Origin: Flavobacteriaceae bacterium
Lineage (GTDB): Bacteria; Bacteroidota; Bacteroidia; Flavobacteriales; Flavobacteriaceae
Direction: 5' to 3'
DNA length: 6,617 nucleotides
Assembly (NCBI GenBank): GCA_030633225.1
Contig: DAOVTF010000119.1
Coordinates: 1-6,617 of the forward strand
In this document: piece by piece, positions 6,427-6,617 of the stretch
Numbering within the stretch: the stretch's first letter is position 1
Layout of the letters: each line of letters opens with the position of its first letter
Notes under the pieces: generated by a model
Told to the model about the DNA's origin: nothing
Seen by the model: the letters and a program-made list of their open reading frames with translations, nothing else
The model's database searches: none
Made by a program: the position numbers and the translations under genes

Positions 6427-6617
6427 TTATAAAGTATTTTTTAACCACTTATAAAACTCTCTTTGCCATACTAAGGAGTTTTGATAGTCCAAAACCCAAT
6501 GATTTTCTTCAGGAAAATACAATAACTTACTTTTTATACCTTTTAATTGAGCTGCTTGGAAGGCTTCTAATCCCTGACCTATTGGTACTCTATAATCTTT
6601 ACCTCCCTGAATAATTA
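6427..6617 (-). CDS. S9 family peptidase, C-terminal end (5' part outside window)
   Basis: Only the last 62 residues are present, open to the right edge and ending at the TAA at 6429-6427. They match the end of the alpha/beta-hydrolase domain of prolyl-oligopeptidase family (S9) enzymes of the dipeptidyl aminopeptidase/acylaminoacyl-peptidase type. QGGKDYRVPIGQGLEAFQAA carries the catalytic Asp (D7 of the fragment), AQLKGIKSKLLYFPEENHWV carries the catalytic His (H39), and VWQREFYKWLKNTL is the typical final helix. The nucleophile Ser and the beta-propeller would lie upstream, outside the window. The gene is co-oriented with the hexosaminidase and no terminator-like hairpin lies in the 60-bp gap between them, so read-through into the next gene is possible. 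Confidence 0.9.
   Translation of the reverse strand, partial: IIQGGKDYRVPIGQGLEAFQAAQLKGIKSKLLYFPEENHWVLDYQNSLVWQREFYKWLKNTL

Overview
The window is strongly AT-rich, and every gene in it lies on the minus strand. It looks chromosomal and comes from a Bacteroidota bacterium, most likely Flavobacteriaceae. Three things point there: the protein flavour (signal peptides ending in A-Q or S-Q, a GH20 hexosaminidase and an S9 peptidase of the usual flavobacterial form), the near absence of Shine-Dalgarno sequences, and a TAnnTTTG-type -7 promoter box ahead of modA. I see no mobile elements, tRNA or rRNA genes, CRISPR arrays or phage genes.

In transcription order (right to left): 6617-6427 holds the C-terminal end of an S9-family serine peptidase. 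6366-4483 is a secreted GH20 beta-N-acetylhexosaminidase. 4486-3887 is a secreted protein of unknown function, interrupted by one in-frame TAA at 4261-4259. 3887-3225 is an outer-membrane beta-barrel resembling the lipid A 3-O-deacylase PagL. The last three are joined by stop/start overlaps (ATGA, then TAATG), so they look like one translationally coupled envelope/secretion operon. 3190-2639 is a DinB/DUF1572 family protein.

After a 73-bp promoter-bearing gap comes a compact molybdate uptake operon. It contains modA (lipoprotein-anchored binding protein, 2565-1801), a stand-alone two-domain TOBE/Mop protein (1800-1402), modB (permease, 1405-731) and modC (ATPase, 734 to the left edge, 3' truncated). 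These four genes abut or overlap at every junction. ModA would capture molybdate or tungstate, ModB would form the membrane channel and ModC would drive transport. The di-TOBE protein probably binds or buffers the oxyanion.

Most of the window is ordinary. The points worth a second look are the single nonsense codon splitting the secreted protein, the Asn at the position of the catalytic Glu in the PagL-like barrel, and the free-standing di-TOBE protein placed between modA and modB.
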